Shown here piece by piece: positions 14,651 to 24,378 of a stretch of 64,000 nucleotides of DNA. The stretch is taken from the NCBI RefSeq assembly GCF_030812295.1, contig NZ_JAUSSK010000001.1, positions 558,001 through 622,000 of the forward strand. The letters are read 5' to 3'. This DNA comes from Luteibacter jiangsuensis. Its GTDB lineage: Bacteria; Pseudomonadota; Gammaproteobacteria; Xanthomonadales; Rhodanobacteraceae. The position numbers were made by a program, and so were the translations under genes. The notes beneath the pieces are model-generated. The model did not search any database. It was given only the letters and a program-made list of their open reading frames with translations, and had not been told where the DNA came from. Within the stretch, counting starts at the first letter, position 1. Every line of letters starts with the position of its first letter.

Positions 14651-16573
14651 ATGAAACCCGTGATCGACGCCGTACGCGTGCACGTTCGGACATTGCTGGC
14701 CGTAGCCGCGTTGACGGTGATGGCCGCATCTTCTCCCACGGCGGTGACAGCGGCACCCGCCCAGCCAACAAGCAAGCGAGCCGACGGTTCCACGGCCGTA
14801 GCCCGTGCCCGGGTGGCGGCGGACGTACTCATGGGTTCCTACGACCCCGGAAAAGCGTGGTTTCCCTCGAGCTGGTGGAACTCCGCGGTCGCCCTGCAGA
14901 CCATCGGCGACTACATGCAACGCACGGGCGACCGCCGCTATATCGGCCCGTTGGACAACACCTTCGAGAAAGACAAGGGCGTGTTCCCCGCAGGCGTCTT
15001 GTCGGGGGATCCGTTGCTGGGGAATTTCACCAGCCGGGCCATCGACGACTCCGAATGGTGGGGCCTTACCTGGCTGCAGGCCTATGACCTGACGGGCGAC
15101 CCGAAGTACCTGGACATGGCGGTCACCATCGCGAACTACGTCGATGGCTACTGGGACACGAGCACATGTGGGGGCGGCGTCTGGTGGGATGGCGAGCGCA
15201 CCTATAAGAACGCCGTCACCAATGGCTTGTGGATCCGTCTGACCGCCGAACTGCACAACCGCATCCCCGGCGACACGGTGTGGCTGGCACGGTCGCGTAC
15301 CGCCTGGACGTGGTTCCAGGGCAGCGGCATGGTCAACGCCGACGGCCTGGTCAACGACGGCCTCACCAACGCCTGCACCAACAACGGCCAGACCGTGTGG
15401 AGCTACAACCAGGGCCTGGCGATCGGTGCGGGGCTGGAACTGTGGCGCGCCACCAGGGACCCGCAGATCCTGACGACGGTTCGTCGTCTGGCGGACGCCG
15501 CCATCGGTCCGAATGCACTGGTTACCGAGGGCATCCTGACGGAACGCTGCGACGCCACCGACCAGACCTGCGACGACAACGGCAAGCAGTTCAAGGGCAT
15601 CTTCATGCGTTACTGGACCGACCTCGCCGACACCACCCACGATGCCCGCTATGCGGCGTTCGCCAGCCAGCAAGCCGAGAGCATCTGGAGCAACGACCGC
15701 GATGCCGCCGGCCGCCTGGGCACCCGCTGGTCCGGCGCCACCAGCGACGACCACCCCAACGTGTTCGACTGGCGTACCCAGGCCAGCGCGCTAAGCGCCT
15801 TGACCGGGGTCATACCGATTCCGACGCCCTCGGCATCGCTGGCGGCGACCCTTTCACCAGCGCAACCGGTCGTCATGCCGGCCGCCTCGGGTACCACCAC
15901 GTTGCCCATCGATCTCGGCGTGTCGGCCACCGGCTTCTTCCCGCTCACGACCCTTGTCTCCGTGGATACGCCGGCCGGATGGAGCGCATCACCATCGGGC
16001 ACCCTCATGCGACTGCAGCCGCACGGCAACGCGACCCCGGTCGAAGCCAGCCGCGCGCTGCGAATCACGGTACCGGGCTCGACACCCGACGGTCACCACA
16101 GGATGACGGCCAACGTCATGGCGGCCGGCCTGCATTTCACTACACAGGCTGACGTACTGATCGCTCACGCCATCGACTTCGACACGGGCACCGTCGATGA
16201 AAATCCGTGGCTGTTCGACGCCGGTGGCTCCCAAAGCAACGGCGTGCAGAACCGCTTCGCCGACGGTGGTGCACACTTCACCTATCGTTTCCCGCTCCCT
16301 GCCGACACCACCTCGGCTCAGGTGATCCTCACCATCGACGCGGAGTTCCTGGTGCAGGTCAGCGTCGACAACGAACACTGGACGACGGTGCTGCGAGAGG
16401 ACCGGCCCATCACCGATGGATCGAACAAGGCCGACCGCATCATCGACCTGACACCGTACCTCACCACGTCGGCCGATGGATCCAAACCCGTGTATCTACG
16501 GGTCTCGGATTCGTTTCCCGATGACGGATGGGGCGGCCGCGTCTACCACGTCAAGGCGAACATCACCGAATAA
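14651..16573 (+). CDS. secreted glycoside hydrolase family 76 (alpha-1,6-mannanase-like)
   Basis: 640 residues. The N-terminus carries a long signal peptide (about residues 1-35). The GH76 domain spans about residues 45-390, with the catalytic Asp pair in AIDDSEWWGL (Asp132-Asp133), the CGGGVWWD and WSYNQGLAIG motifs, and a DWRTQASAL end. GH76 enzymes are (alpha/alpha)6 endo-alpha-1,6-mannanases acting on fungal mannan or similar backbones. About 250 further residues form beta-rich domains of unrecognised type, perhaps for carbohydrate binding. GAGGAG lies 11 bases before the ATG. A terminator-like hairpin follows. Export and family together suggest degradation of fungal wall or related glycans. 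Confidence 0.88.
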   Translation: MKPVIDAVRVHVRTLLAVAALTVMAASSPTAVTAAPAQPTSKRADGSTAVARARVAADVLMGSYDPGKAWFPSSWWNSAVALQTIGDYMQRTGDRRYIGPLDNTFEKDKGVFPAGVLSGDPLLGNFTSRAIDDSEWWGLTWLQAYDLTGDPKYLDMAVTIANYVDGYWDTSTCGGGVWWDGERTYKNAVTNGLWIRLTAELHNRIPGDTVWLARSRTAWTWFQGSGMVNADGLVNDGLTNACTNNGQTVWSYNQGLAIGAGLELWRATRDPQILTTVRRLADAAIGPNALVTEGILTERCDATDQTCDDNGKQFKGIFMRYWTDLADTTHDARYAAFASQQAESIWSNDRDAAGRLGTRWSGATSDDHPNVFDWRTQASALSALTGVIPIPTPSASLAATLSPAQPVVMPAASGTTTLPIDLGVSATGFFPLTTLVSVDTPAGWSASPSGTLMRLQPHGNATPVEASRALRITVPGSTPDGHHRMTANVMAAGLHFTTQADVLIAHAIDFDTGTVDENPWLFDAGGSQSNGVQNRFADGGAHFTYRFPLPADTTSAQVILTIDAEFLVQVSVDNEHWTTVLREDRPITDGSNKADRIIDLTPYLTTSADGSKPVYLRVSDSFPDDGWGGRVYHVKANITE

Positions 16574-16582
16574 CCGGGCGAT

Positions 16583-16614
16583 CCCTCCGCCCCCGGTCAC
16601 GCGGGGACGGAGGG
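16583..16614 (+). terminator. terminator-like stem-loop after GH76 gene
   Basis: CCCTCCG at 16583-16589 pairs with CGGAGGG at 16608-16614, and CCCC pairs with GGGG inside the stem. No T-run follows, so it may be a weak or Rho-assisted terminator. Confidence 0.5.
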
Positions 16615-16702
16615 GTCTGCCGGTCATAGTGTCTTGGCCGCTTCATCGAACGGTAAGACTACACCGATAACGTGCAATCCATGGTTTAGATCGATTGAAT
16701 CG

Positions 16703-17812
16703 ATGGGGAGCACCGTCTTGAAAATGGCATGCCTTGCCGCCGCACTCCTGCCCTGCATGTCCTTCGCGGCGCCGGTGACACGCATCAACGACGTGCAGTA
16801 CATCGGCAGCCATAACAGCTACCACGCCGGCCTGGCCACGGGCGAGGCGGAGGTCTGGCGTCGGGTCGATCCGGCGACCTACGCCATCCTCGCCTACTCC
16901 CATCCGACGTTGACCCGCCAACTCGACGACGGCGTACGGCAGTTCGAACTGGATATATACGGAGATGCGCACGGCGGCCGCTATGCGAAGCCAGCGGTGG
17001 TGGCACAGGTCGCCGCGGCTGGCCTCGTGGCGGATGCGCCTTTCGCCGATCCCACCGTGATGGCCGCGCCGGGGTTCAAGGTCATGCACATCCAGGACCT
17101 GGACCAGCGCAGTACATGCCAGCCACTGCAAGCCTGCCTTCGGGAATTGCTTGCGTGGTCCAGCGCGCATCCGCGGCACCTTCCGATTTTCGTCCTGCTC
17201 GAAACGGAGGAGACGCCGCTTCACCTGTCCTTCCCCACCGTGGTGCCGGAGCCGTTCGATATCGACGCCATGGACCGGTTGGATGCGGAGATCCGGAACG
17301 TCTTTCCCCGTTCGGCGTACATCGCGCCAGACGATGTTCGTGGCAATCACGCGTCCCTCAATGACGCCGTGCGCCACGGCGGGTGGCCTTCGCTGGACTC
17401 GGCACGGGGTAAATTCGTTTTCCTGCTCGACCAGCATTCGGTCAGCAAGGCCTACCTGACGGGCCATCCCTCCTTGCGCGGCCGCGTGATGTTCACCCAT
17501 GCCACGCCTGGCGAAGACGACGCCGCGTTCCTCGAATTCAACGACGGGCCGCCCGACGAAATCGCGCGGCGTGTGCGCGAAGGCTACCTGGTACGCACGC
17601 GTACCGACGCCAACCTGAAGGAGGCGCTGCGCAACGACGTGCAACGCAGGGACGCGATGTTCGCCAGCGGGGCCCAGTTGCTCAGCACCGACTTCCCCGC
17701 GCACGAACCGGCATCCAACGGTTACGTCGTCGCCTTCCCTGGCGGCGTGACCGCCCGCTGCAATCCCCTGAGACCCCGCGACACCTGCACCCCCGCAGAG
17801 CTGACACCCTGA
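16703..17812 (+). CDS. secreted PI-PLC-like phosphodiesterase (Ca2+-dependent phosphoinositide phospholipase C family)
   Basis: About 369 residues with a signal peptide (KMACLAAALLPCMSFA-AP). The mature protein begins with the PI-PLC catalytic-His region YIGSHNSYHAG, followed by QLDDGVRQFELDIYGD and a second conserved His in VMHIQDLDQ. Later come FVLLETEE and KFVFLLDQH, which suit the TIM-barrel core. Such enzymes cut phosphoinositides or glycerophospho-type diesters outside the cell. GGGGAG lies 7 bases before an in-frame TTG at 16718, so translation may start there rather than at ATG 16703. It precedes a TonB receptor and a histidine phosphatase. Confidence 0.82.
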   Translation: MGSTVLKMACLAAALLPCMSFAAPVTRINDVQYIGSHNSYHAGLATGEAEVWRRVDPATYAILAYSHPTLTRQLDDGVRQFELDIYGDAHGGRYAKPAVVAQVAAAGLVADAPFADPTVMAAPGFKVMHIQDLDQRSTCQPLQACLRELLAWSSAHPRHLPIFVLLETEETPLHLSFPTVVPEPFDIDAMDRLDAEIRNVFPRSAYIAPDDVRGNHASLNDAVRHGGWPSLDSARGKFVFLLDQHSVSKAYLTGHPSLRGRVMFTHATPGEDDAAFLEFNDGPPDEIARRVREGYLVRTRTDANLKEALRNDVQRRDAMFASGAQLLSTDFPAHEPASNGYVVAFPGGVTARCNPLRPRDTCTPAELTP

Positions 17813-17820
17813 CCCGTGAA

Positions 17821-17840
17821 CGGGCCACCGCTGTGGCCCG
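17821..17840 (+). terminator. perfect 8-bp hairpin after PI-PLC gene
   Basis: CGGGCCAC (17821-17828), loop CGCT, GTGGCCCG (17833-17840), eight bases after the PI-PLC stop codon. There is no T-run. It overlaps the GTG at 17833 that would be the longest start for the next gene, arguing for the downstream ATG at 17884. Confidence 0.5.
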
Positions 17841-17842
17841 CC

Positions 17843-17872
17843 CCTCCTTCGCACTCCCCTCCTTCGCACTCC
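17843..17872 (+). repeat. 15-bp tandem duplication
   Basis: CCTCCTTCGCACTCC occurs twice in immediate succession (17843-17857 and 17858-17872) in the leader of the TonB-receptor gene. It is a simple tandem duplication with no evident function. Confidence 0.6.
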
Positions 17873-17883
17873 CCAAGGCCCCC

Positions 17884-20610
17884 ATGCGCTCGACGCTTCC
17901 GCACGCCCTGCTCTCGCTCTCCATCACCCTGGCGCTCTGCCACGTAACAACGGCCCACGCGGACGACATCGACGCGAAGGTCGAAAAGAAAGTCACGGCG
18001 TTGAGTGGCATGAACGTGGATGCCCAGGTTCCCGCGGCCGGTACCGTGGACGAACAACGGTTGTCCGCCGGGGTGACCACGGTCATGAGCAAGCAGGAGA
18101 TCGATGCCGTGCCCACGGCGAATATCGCCGACGTGCTGTCGCATTTGCCCGGCCTGTCGTCCTATAGCGATATGCACCTGGGACAGGCCGCGACGGGCGA
18201 AAGCGAGTACGTCACCATTCGCGGTCTGGATTCGAGTTACAACGCGTACACCCTCAATGGCTTCGCCCTGCCTGAAACGGATTCGTCGACGCGCGCCATC
18301 TCACTGAACATGCTCGCACCGTTCGGCATCCAGTCGGTCAAGGTATCGAAAACGCCCACGCCGGACATGCCCGGTGACTCGATCGGTGGGACCATCGACA
18401 TGCGTACGCCCACGGCCTTCGACTTCGCCGGCGATACTTACGCGAAGTCGACCGCGCAAGGGCGGATGAACGATCTCGCCGGGCATCGCGGCCTTCCCGA
18501 CAAGGGCGGCATGTTCCAGCAGGAAGTCGCGCACCGGTTCGGAGCGTCGAAGCAATTCGGCATCTATGCCGCCGGCTACTATGGCAAGTACGACAACGCG
18601 GCCGAAGCCGTCGCGCCCAATTCCCAGTACACGCCGATCGATCCGCGGCAGGCCAAGGCGACCGACCTGTCGCAGGCCGGCCCGTTGCAGAGTTCGCAGT
18701 ACAAGTACAGCGTGTATACCAACAGGATCAAGCGATACGGTGGCAACGTCTCGCTCGATTGGAACGGTGAAACGACCTCGCTCTTCGCGCGTGCGCTCTA
18801 TGGCGCCTACGACGTGCAAGGTGAGCAGAACCAGATGTCCGCACGTAACCAGGGAACCACCCAGGTACTGCGCGGCGGATACTTCAACACGCGCGACATC
18901 AAGGAAAAAACGGCGACCCTTCAGTTGGGAGGTAGCAGCGCTGCCGATGCGCTCACGCTGGACTATGGCACGTCGTATGGTGTCGGTTACCGCAACGTCC
19001 CGGACCACGTGGAGGCGAGTCTCTACGGCGCGCAAACCCCCGGACAGTTCCAGTTCGACCTGGGCAATCCCACGTTTCCCAGCCTGGCTGGAACGCCTGC
19101 CGCGCTGCGCAACTACGTTTACAACCTGTCCACGGACAGCTTCTGGAAAACCCAGGGCGGCGATGCCGGCAGCAAGGACACGCGGATCAACGCCCATGTC
19201 GACGGCACCTATGCGTTCAACGACGCGGCCATCGAGAGCCTGAAGTTCGGTGTTGCCGCGGATACCTCGAAGCGAAACGCCTATGACCATCCGTTCACCC
19301 ATGACGACAACAACTTCGTTTATGGGGGTCCGTTCTTCGGCGGACCGAACTATCCGTCGTCCGCGCCGGGCGGACCCTCACTCGCCGACTTGCCCGGACG
19401 TCTCGTCACCCGTCCTTTCGGTGGGCGTTATGCAGGCCCCTTCAAGCTGATCGACCGGCAATGGGTGCTCGATCAGGCCGTGCCGTACAAGTACCTCGAC
19501 GACCCGAACGGCGCTGGCAATTACACCGCGAACGACTACAACGCCAACACCACGTCGAGCCGTGAAAACATCTTCGCCGGCTACCTGATGGCGACGTTCC
19601 GCGTACAAGACCTCACCGTGACACCGGGTGTCCGTTACGAACTGACCGATTACTCGTCGACGGCGTGGCGCTCCAACGGCGATGACGCGACGGGAGCGTT
19701 CGTCGGCCAGGGGAGGCGCTATGGGGAACTCCTGCCCGGCATCAATCTCAACTATCGGCCCGACGAGCTGACGGTCTATCGTGCCTCGCTACGGCGGAGT
19801 TTCAGCCGTCCGGCGTTCGGGCTCATTTCGGGCCAGACGACCTATTCCATCGACGATATCAGCGGGCAGGTGGTTGGCATTTCCGAGCCCAATCCGGACC
19901 TGCGCCCCACCACGGCCGACAACCTGGACCTGTCCGCGGAGTTCTATGACAGGACCGGTGGATTGCTCACCGCCTCGGCGTACTACAAGCGACTGAGCGA
20001 TTTCATCTATACCTCGCAGTCGTCCACCGGCAACGACAGCACCCTGGGAGGCAATGTCCCTACCGGCACGGTGCTGACGGGCGGCGTACCCGTGAGCATG
20101 CCGGAGAACGGTGGCGATGCGAAAATCTACGGTGTGGAAGTGGCTCTGCGTAAGCAATTCGTCACCCTGCCCGGCATCTGGAGCCATCTCGGTGTCGCGG
20201 GCAATCTGACCGTCCAGCACAGTTCCGCGCATAGCGGACGCGAGGATCATCCGGGTAGCACCTGGCTACCCCGCGCGCCGGAACGCATGTATAACGCCGA
20301 CCTGTTCTACCACGACGACCGGTTGCATGCCGACCTGATCTACAACTACACGGGCCTGCAGCTAATCGGCTTGAACGGCAACGGCCTGGACTATTACCTG
20401 CAGCCGATGAAGACGCTCGACTTCTCGGCCACCTACGACCTGCCCTACGGCATCGGCGTCGGCATCTCGGTGAAGAACCTGCTCGACCACGCCACGTTCC
20501 ACGAGACCTCCGGCAAATCCAGGCGCTATCTGGCGTACGATCCCGGTGCCGATGGGGCGTATGTCGAAACGGGCCGCGTGTACATGGTCAATCTGAGCTA
20601 CACGTTCTGA
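17884..20610 (+). CDS. TonB-dependent outer-membrane receptor
   Basis: About 908 residues. A signal peptide follows Met17884 (LLSLSITLALCHVTTAHA). Next come a plug domain (VTTVMSKQEIDAVPTANIADVLSHLPG, then VTIRGLDSSYNAYTLNGF, then GGTIDMRTPTAF) and a 22-strand-type barrel ending in NLSYTF with a terminal Phe. It takes up a ligand across the outer membrane using TonB/ExbBD energy. Its place between a PI-PLC-like enzyme and a histidine acid phosphatase points to inositol phosphates or similar phosphorylated compounds rather than a siderophore; this is inference. The GTG at 17833 is rejected as start because it lies in a hairpin. Confidence 0.92.
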   Translation: MRSTLPHALLSLSITLALCHVTTAHADDIDAKVEKKVTALSGMNVDAQVPAAGTVDEQRLSAGVTTVMSKQEIDAVPTANIADVLSHLPGLSSYSDMHLGQAATGESEYVTIRGLDSSYNAYTLNGFALPETDSSTRAISLNMLAPFGIQSVKVSKTPTPDMPGDSIGGTIDMRTPTAFDFAGDTYAKSTAQGRMNDLAGHRGLPDKGGMFQQEVAHRFGASKQFGIYAAGYYGKYDNAAEAVAPNSQYTPIDPRQAKATDLSQAGPLQSSQYKYSVYTNRIKRYGGNVSLDWNGETTSLFARALYGAYDVQGEQNQMSARNQGTTQVLRGGYFNTRDIKEKTATLQLGGSSAADALTLDYGTSYGVGYRNVPDHVEASLYGAQTPGQFQFDLGNPTFPSLAGTPAALRNYVYNLSTDSFWKTQGGDAGSKDTRINAHVDGTYAFNDAAIESLKFGVAADTSKRNAYDHPFTHDDNNFVYGGPFFGGPNYPSSAPGGPSLADLPGRLVTRPFGGRYAGPFKLIDRQWVLDQAVPYKYLDDPNGAGNYTANDYNANTTSSRENIFAGYLMATFRVQDLTVTPGVRYELTDYSSTAWRSNGDDATGAFVGQGRRYGELLPGINLNYRPDELTVYRASLRRSFSRPAFGLISGQTTYSIDDISGQVVGISEPNPDLRPTTADNLDLSAEFYDRTGGLLTASAYYKRLSDFIYTSQSSTGNDSTLGGNVPTGTVLTGGVPVSMPENGGDAKIYGVEVALRKQFVTLPGIWSHLGVAGNLTVQHSSAHSGREDHPGSTWLPRAPERMYNADLFYHDDRLHADLIYNYTGLQLIGLNGNGLDYYLQPMKTLDFSATYDLPYGIGVGISVKNLLDHATFHETSGKSRRYLAYDPGADGAYVETGRVYMVNLSYTF

Positions 20611-20613
20611 CCG

Positions 20614-21891
20614 ATGGGAATCCTGTCTAAACGCGAGGTTCTCCGTTGGATGCGCCATCTCATGGCGGTGCTGGCATTCGTCGCCGTGTCGCCGCCGGCT
20701 TTCGCCGCCGATGACCTGGAGTTGGAGCAGGTCATCCTGGTCTACCGGCATGGCGTCCGCTCGCCACTCCCCGGCGAGATCCAGGTCGACGAAATACATG
20801 GACGGGCATGGCCGGCGTGGCCCGTACCGCCTTCGGTACTTACGCCACATGGGCGGGACGGCGTCATGGCGATGGGACGCTTCGACCGCCAATGGTTGTC
20901 CGGCGCCGGCCTGTTTCCGCCGCAGGGTTGTCCCGTGGCCGGTAGCGTCGGCATCTGGGCAAATACCGACCAGCGGACCATCGCCAGCGCACAGGCACTC
21001 GCGGACGCGTTCGCGCCGGGTTGCGGCGTGCCGGTCGGGCATCTGCCCGAAGGCGCCAATGATCCGGTGTTCAATCCCGTGGCTTCGAACGCGGTTGATT
21101 GGGACGGTCATGCGGCCCTTGCCGCGATACAGCACGAGACGAAAGGGCCCGATGCCCTCACCGCCCGGCATCGCGATGCGATGTCCGCCTTCGGCCGCGT
21201 CATGGGTTGCGTCGCGGGCGACGGGCAACCTGCCTGCGCTCCGGCGAGATGGCACGGAACGCTCGCACTTGGCACCGATGGCAAAGGCATCGCGCTGGGC
21301 GGCCCCATCGCCGACACCTCCGGTACGTCGGAAGTCATCATCATGGCTTACCTCGAAGGGAAATCGATGGCCGAGGTCGGCTGGGGGCGCGTCGACGCGG
21401 CGACCTTTCGCTTCCTGTCGCAGCTGCACTCGCTGCTGTTCGACGTGCATGCCCGGCCCTCGTACGTGGCCGACCGTGTCGCGGCCGTCCTGGCTGGCCG
21501 CATCGTCGCCATTCTCGATGACCCGCACGCGCCGCGGCTGAACGTGTTCGTAGGTAGTGACAACAACATCGTCGCACTGGCAAGCGTGCTAGGCATGCAC
21601 TTCGAGATGCCGGGCTATGGAAAGGACGATCCGCCGGTGGGCGGCGCGCTAGGCATCACCGTGTGGCGTTCGCGCGGCGACGGGCATCGCACCGTCCGTG
21701 TGGTGTACCAGGCACAGACACCGGACCAGTTGCGCTACCTGATGCCACTGACGAAGGACAAGCCGCCAGCGCAGCGGTCCCTCGTTCCGTTCGCGTGTCG
21801 CGTTTCTCCCTCGCGCTGCGACCTCGACAAAGTGCTGGACGAGCTCCGCCGGTCCGCTTCACATGTAACTGGTGCAGCTACACGCCGATGA
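20614..21891 (+). CDS. periplasmic histidine acid phosphatase (phytase/glucose-1-phosphatase-like)
   Basis: 425 residues. A signal peptide ends at AFA-ADD (about residue 31). The catalytic motif YRHGVRSP is at residues 44-51 with His46 as the nucleophile. At the usual C-terminal HD proton-donor site the sequence reads VGSDNNIV (Ser315-Asp316), keeping Asp but replacing His. The family removes phosphate from phytate, glucose-1-phosphate and similar esters in the periplasm. It starts 3 bases after the TonB-receptor stop, so the two are one unit. A second possible start is Met13 (20650). Its 3' end overlaps the convergent arsC by 14 bp. Confidence 0.86.
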   Translation: MGILSKREVLRWMRHLMAVLAFVAVSPPAFAADDLELEQVILVYRHGVRSPLPGEIQVDEIHGRAWPAWPVPPSVLTPHGRDGVMAMGRFDRQWLSGAGLFPPQGCPVAGSVGIWANTDQRTIASAQALADAFAPGCGVPVGHLPEGANDPVFNPVASNAVDWDGHAALAAIQHETKGPDALTARHRDAMSAFGRVMGCVAGDGQPACAPARWHGTLALGTDGKGIALGGPIADTSGTSEVIIMAYLEGKSMAEVGWGRVDAATFRFLSQLHSLLFDVHARPSYVADRVAAVLAGRIVAILDDPHAPRLNVFVGSDNNIVALASVLGMHFEMPGYGKDDPPVGGALGITVWRSRGDGHRTVRVVYQAQTPDQLRYLMPLTKDKPPAQRSLVPFACRVSPSRCDLDKVLDELRRSASHVTGAATRR

Positions 21892-22276
21892 TCTCGCCAT
21901 CCTCCTTCGTGAACGGCGTCGCCAGCGGCGGAATGATCTCCAGCACCACTTCCGACGGACGGCACAAGCGCGTGCCACGCTCCGTCACCACGAAGGGCCG
22001 GTTGATCAGGATCGGGTGGACGAGCATGGCGTCGACGATGGCTTCGTCGCTCACGGCGGGATCGCCCAGGCCGAGTTCCTCGAACGGGGTGCCCTTCTGC
22101 CTTGCCGCCTGTCGCGCCGTAAGCCCGGCATCGGCGAACAGGCGCAACAGCGTGTCCCTGTCCGGCGGATTCTTCAGGTACTCGATGACGGTGGGTTCAA
22201 AACCCGCGTGGCGCAAGATGGCCAACGTGTTACGCGACGTGCCACAGGCGGGATTGTGATAGATGGTGGCGTGCAT
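21878..22276 (-). CDS. arsC: arsenate reductase, glutaredoxin-dependent type
   Basis: 132 residues of the ArsC/Spx thioredoxin-like fold. The catalytic motif NPACGTSRNT carries Cys11, and the arsenate-binding Arg loops follow (PILINRPFVVTERGTRLCRP). It reduces arsenate to arsenite with glutathione and glutaredoxin. The start at 22276 lies just after the arsH stop (gap of two bases), so arsH and arsC form one transcript. Its 3' end overlaps the convergent phosphatase gene by 14 bp. Arsenite export would be by the divergent arsB. Confidence 0.93.
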   Translation of the reverse strand: MHATIYHNPACGTSRNTLAILRHAGFEPTVIEYLKNPPDRDTLLRLFADAGLTARQAARQKGTPFEELGLGDPAVSDEAIVDAMLVHPILINRPFVVTERGTRLCRPSEVVLEIIPPLATPFTKEDGEIIGV

Positions 22277-22278
22277 GA

Positions 22279-23013
22279 TCAGATCCTCGAGACGATGGCT
22301 TGCGCCGCGGCGGCGGCGCCCTTGCGTTCGCTGTAGCGGTCGACAAGATACTCGCTGCGGCCACGGACCAGGAGCGTGAATTTCATCAGCTCCTCCATCA
22401 CGTCGACCACGCGGTCGTAGAACGGCGACGGTTTCATCCTTCCCGCATCGTCGAATTCCGTCCAGGCCTTGGCGACCGAGGACTGGTTCGGGATGGTGAC
22501 CATCCGCATCCAGCGGCCGAGCACGCGCAGCGCGTTGACGACGTTGAACGACTGCGATCCTCCGCAGACCTGCATGACCGCCAGGGTACGGCCCTGCGTA
22601 GGACGCACGCTGCCGTCTTCCAGCGGCAGCCAGTCGATCTGGTTCTTGAATACGCCGGTCATCGTGCCGTGCCGTTCGGGACTGACCCATACCTGCCCTT
22701 CCGACCACAGCGACAAGGTGCGCAATTCCTGCACTTTCGGATGCGTGGCCGGCACGCTGTCGAGGATGGGAAGTTCCGCCGGATCGAAGACGCGGGTCTC
22801 GGCGCCAAGGTGGCGAAGGATGCGCTCCGCTTCGAGGGCGAGCTTCCGGCTGAAGGACTGCGGCCGCAACGATCCGTAGAGAAGCAGTATCCGCGGCGGA
22901 TGACCGCCATCGCCTTCGACGGTCAGTCGCTCCCACTCGGGGTGCGGCAGGTCGCCGGTCAGGTGGGGAAGATCGACAGGGGACACGATAGCTCCGTAGG
23001 GTTGCGTAACCAT
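22279..23013 (-). CDS. arsH: ArsH NADPH-dependent FMN reductase / organoarsenical oxidase
   Basis: 244 residues with the flavodoxin-like ArsH core: [25 protein letters not shown], the [24 protein letters not shown] motif, and [21 protein letters not shown]. ArsH oxidises trivalent organoarsenicals and reduces quinones or metals using NADPH. ATG 23013 has no visible Shine-Dalgarno. An in-frame GTG at 22986 with CGGAG upstream is a credible alternative and would remove nine residues. It is divergent from arsB, with which it shares a 46-bp promoter gap. Confidence 0.92.
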   Translation of the reverse strand: MVTQPYGAIVSPVDLPHLTGDLPHPEWERLTVEGDGGHPPRILLLYGSLRPQSFSRKLALEAERILRHLGAETRVFDPAELPILDSVPATHPKVQELRTLSLWSEGQVWVSPERHGTMTGVFKNQIDWLPLEDGSVRPTQGRTLAVMQVCGGSQSFNVVNALRVLGRWMRMVTIPNQSSVAKAWTEFDDAGRMKPSPFYDRVVDVMEELMKFTLLVRGRSEYLVDRYSERKGAAAAAQAIVSRI

Positions 23014-23026
23014 AACAATTCTATCA

Positions 23027-23042
23027 TTCTAGAAACGTAGAA
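23027..23042 (+). promoter_or_regulatory. inverted repeat TTCTA-N6-TAGAA, candidate ArsR operator
   Basis: TTCTA at 23027-23031 and TAGAA at 23038-23042 flank six bases in the short AT-rich gap between divergent arsH and arsB. ArsR-family operators are often such imperfect AT-rich dyads. The ArsR protein encoded after arsB is the obvious candidate. Confidence 0.5.
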
Positions 23043-23059
23043 ACAAAGTAAAGACCCGC

Positions 23060-24346
23060 ATGACCCTCGCGCTCATCCTTTTCGCCACCACCCTCGTCTT
23101 CGTCATATGGCAGCCCCGTGGCCTCGGCATCGGCTGGAGCGCGCTCGCCGGGGCGACCGTCGCGCTGTGCCTGGGCGTGGTGCACCTCGCTGACATCCCG
23201 GTGGTCTGGCATATCGTCTGGAACGCCACCGCGACGTTCATCGCCGTCATCATCATCAGCCTGCTGCTGGACGAAGCCGGCTTCTTCGAATGGGCGGCCC
23301 TGCATGTCGCCCGATGGGGAGGCGGCCGAGGCCGTTACCTCTTCGCGCTCATCGTCCTTCTCGGTGCGGCCGTGTCGGCGCTGTTCGCCAATGACGGCGC
23401 CGCCCTCATCCTCACGCCTATCGTGATGGCGATGCTCGTGGCGCTGGGCTTCGGTCCGGCAGCGACGCTCGCCTTCGTCATGGCGGCCGGTTTCATCGCG
23501 GACATGGCGAGCCTTCCGCTGGTGGTCTCGAACCTGGTCAACATCGTCTCGGCCGACTTCTTCAGGATCGGCTTCAACACCTATGCCGCGATCATGGTCC
23601 CCGTGACCGTGGTCGCCGTGGCGGCCACGCTGGGAGCGCTGCTTCTGTATTTCGGCCGCGACATACCGCGCACCTACGACATCGCCTTGCTCAAGGCGCC
23701 ACAGGAAGCGATCCGCGACCGTGCGACCTTCAAGGTCGGCTGGGGCGTGCTGGCCTTGCTGTTGGTCGGGTTCTTCGGCCTGGAGCCGCTTGGCGTTCCG
23801 GTGAGTGCGGTGGCCGCAGCCGGCGCATTCGTCCTGTTCGTCGTGGCCGCCCGCGGTCATCACATCGATACGCGGAAGGTGCTGCATGGGGCGCCCTGGC
23901 AGATCGTCCTGTTCTCGCTGGGGATGTACCTGGTCGTATACGGATTGCGCAACGCCGGCCTCACCCAGTACCTCTCTGCCCTGCTCGACCGATTCGCCGA
24001 ACACGGCGTCTGGGGTGCGGCGCTCGGTACCGGCTTCCTGAGCGCGATCCTGTCCTCGATCATGAACAACATGCCCACGGTGCTCGTGGGTGCCTTGTCC
24101 ATCGACGGCACCACGGCGACCGGAGCGGTCAAGGAGGCCATGATCTATGCGAACGTCATCGGCAGCGACCTCGGACCCAAGATCACGCCGATCGGCTCGC
24201 TGGCCACCCTGCTCTGGCTGCACGTGCTGGCCCGCAAGGGGATGACGATCACCTGGGGTTATTACTGCAAGGTAGGCCTCGTGCTGACGCTGCCGATCCT
24301 GCTGGTCACGCTGGCCGCGCTCGCGCTACGGCTGTCCTTGCCGTGA
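23060..24346 (+). CDS. arsB: arsenite efflux permease ArsB
   Basis: A 428-residue polytopic protein of the ArsB family (not ACR3). The conserved stretches [37 protein letters not shown] and [16 protein letters not shown], and the second-half [11 protein letters not shown]...[19 protein letters not shown], are all visible. It expels arsenite or antimonite by proton antiport across the inner membrane. It is divergent from arsH and immediately followed by arsR. No arsA ATPase is present, so ArsB probably works alone. Confidence 0.95.
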   Translation: MTLALILFATTLVFVIWQPRGLGIGWSALAGATVALCLGVVHLADIPVVWHIVWNATATFIAVIIISLLLDEAGFFEWAALHVARWGGGRGRYLFALIVLLGAAVSALFANDGAALILTPIVMAMLVALGFGPAATLAFVMAAGFIADMASLPLVVSNLVNIVSADFFRIGFNTYAAIMVPVTVVAVAATLGALLLYFGRDIPRTYDIALLKAPQEAIRDRATFKVGWGVLALLLVGFFGLEPLGVPVSAVAAAGAFVLFVVAARGHHIDTRKVLHGAPWQIVLFSLGMYLVVYGLRNAGLTQYLSALLDRFAEHGVWGAALGTGFLSAILSSIMNNMPTVLVGALSIDGTTATGAVKEAMIYANVIGSDLGPKITPIGSLATLLWLHVLARKGMTITWGYYCKVGLVLTLPILLVTLAALALRLSLP

Positions 24347-24378
24347 CGGACGGCACCGCTTTGTTACACTCGCCTTCC

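Noticed and set aside
17833-17883. Upstream GTG start for the TonB receptor
   Set aside because: It falls in a perfect hairpin and a 15-bp tandem repeat. The signal peptide begins naturally at Met 17884.
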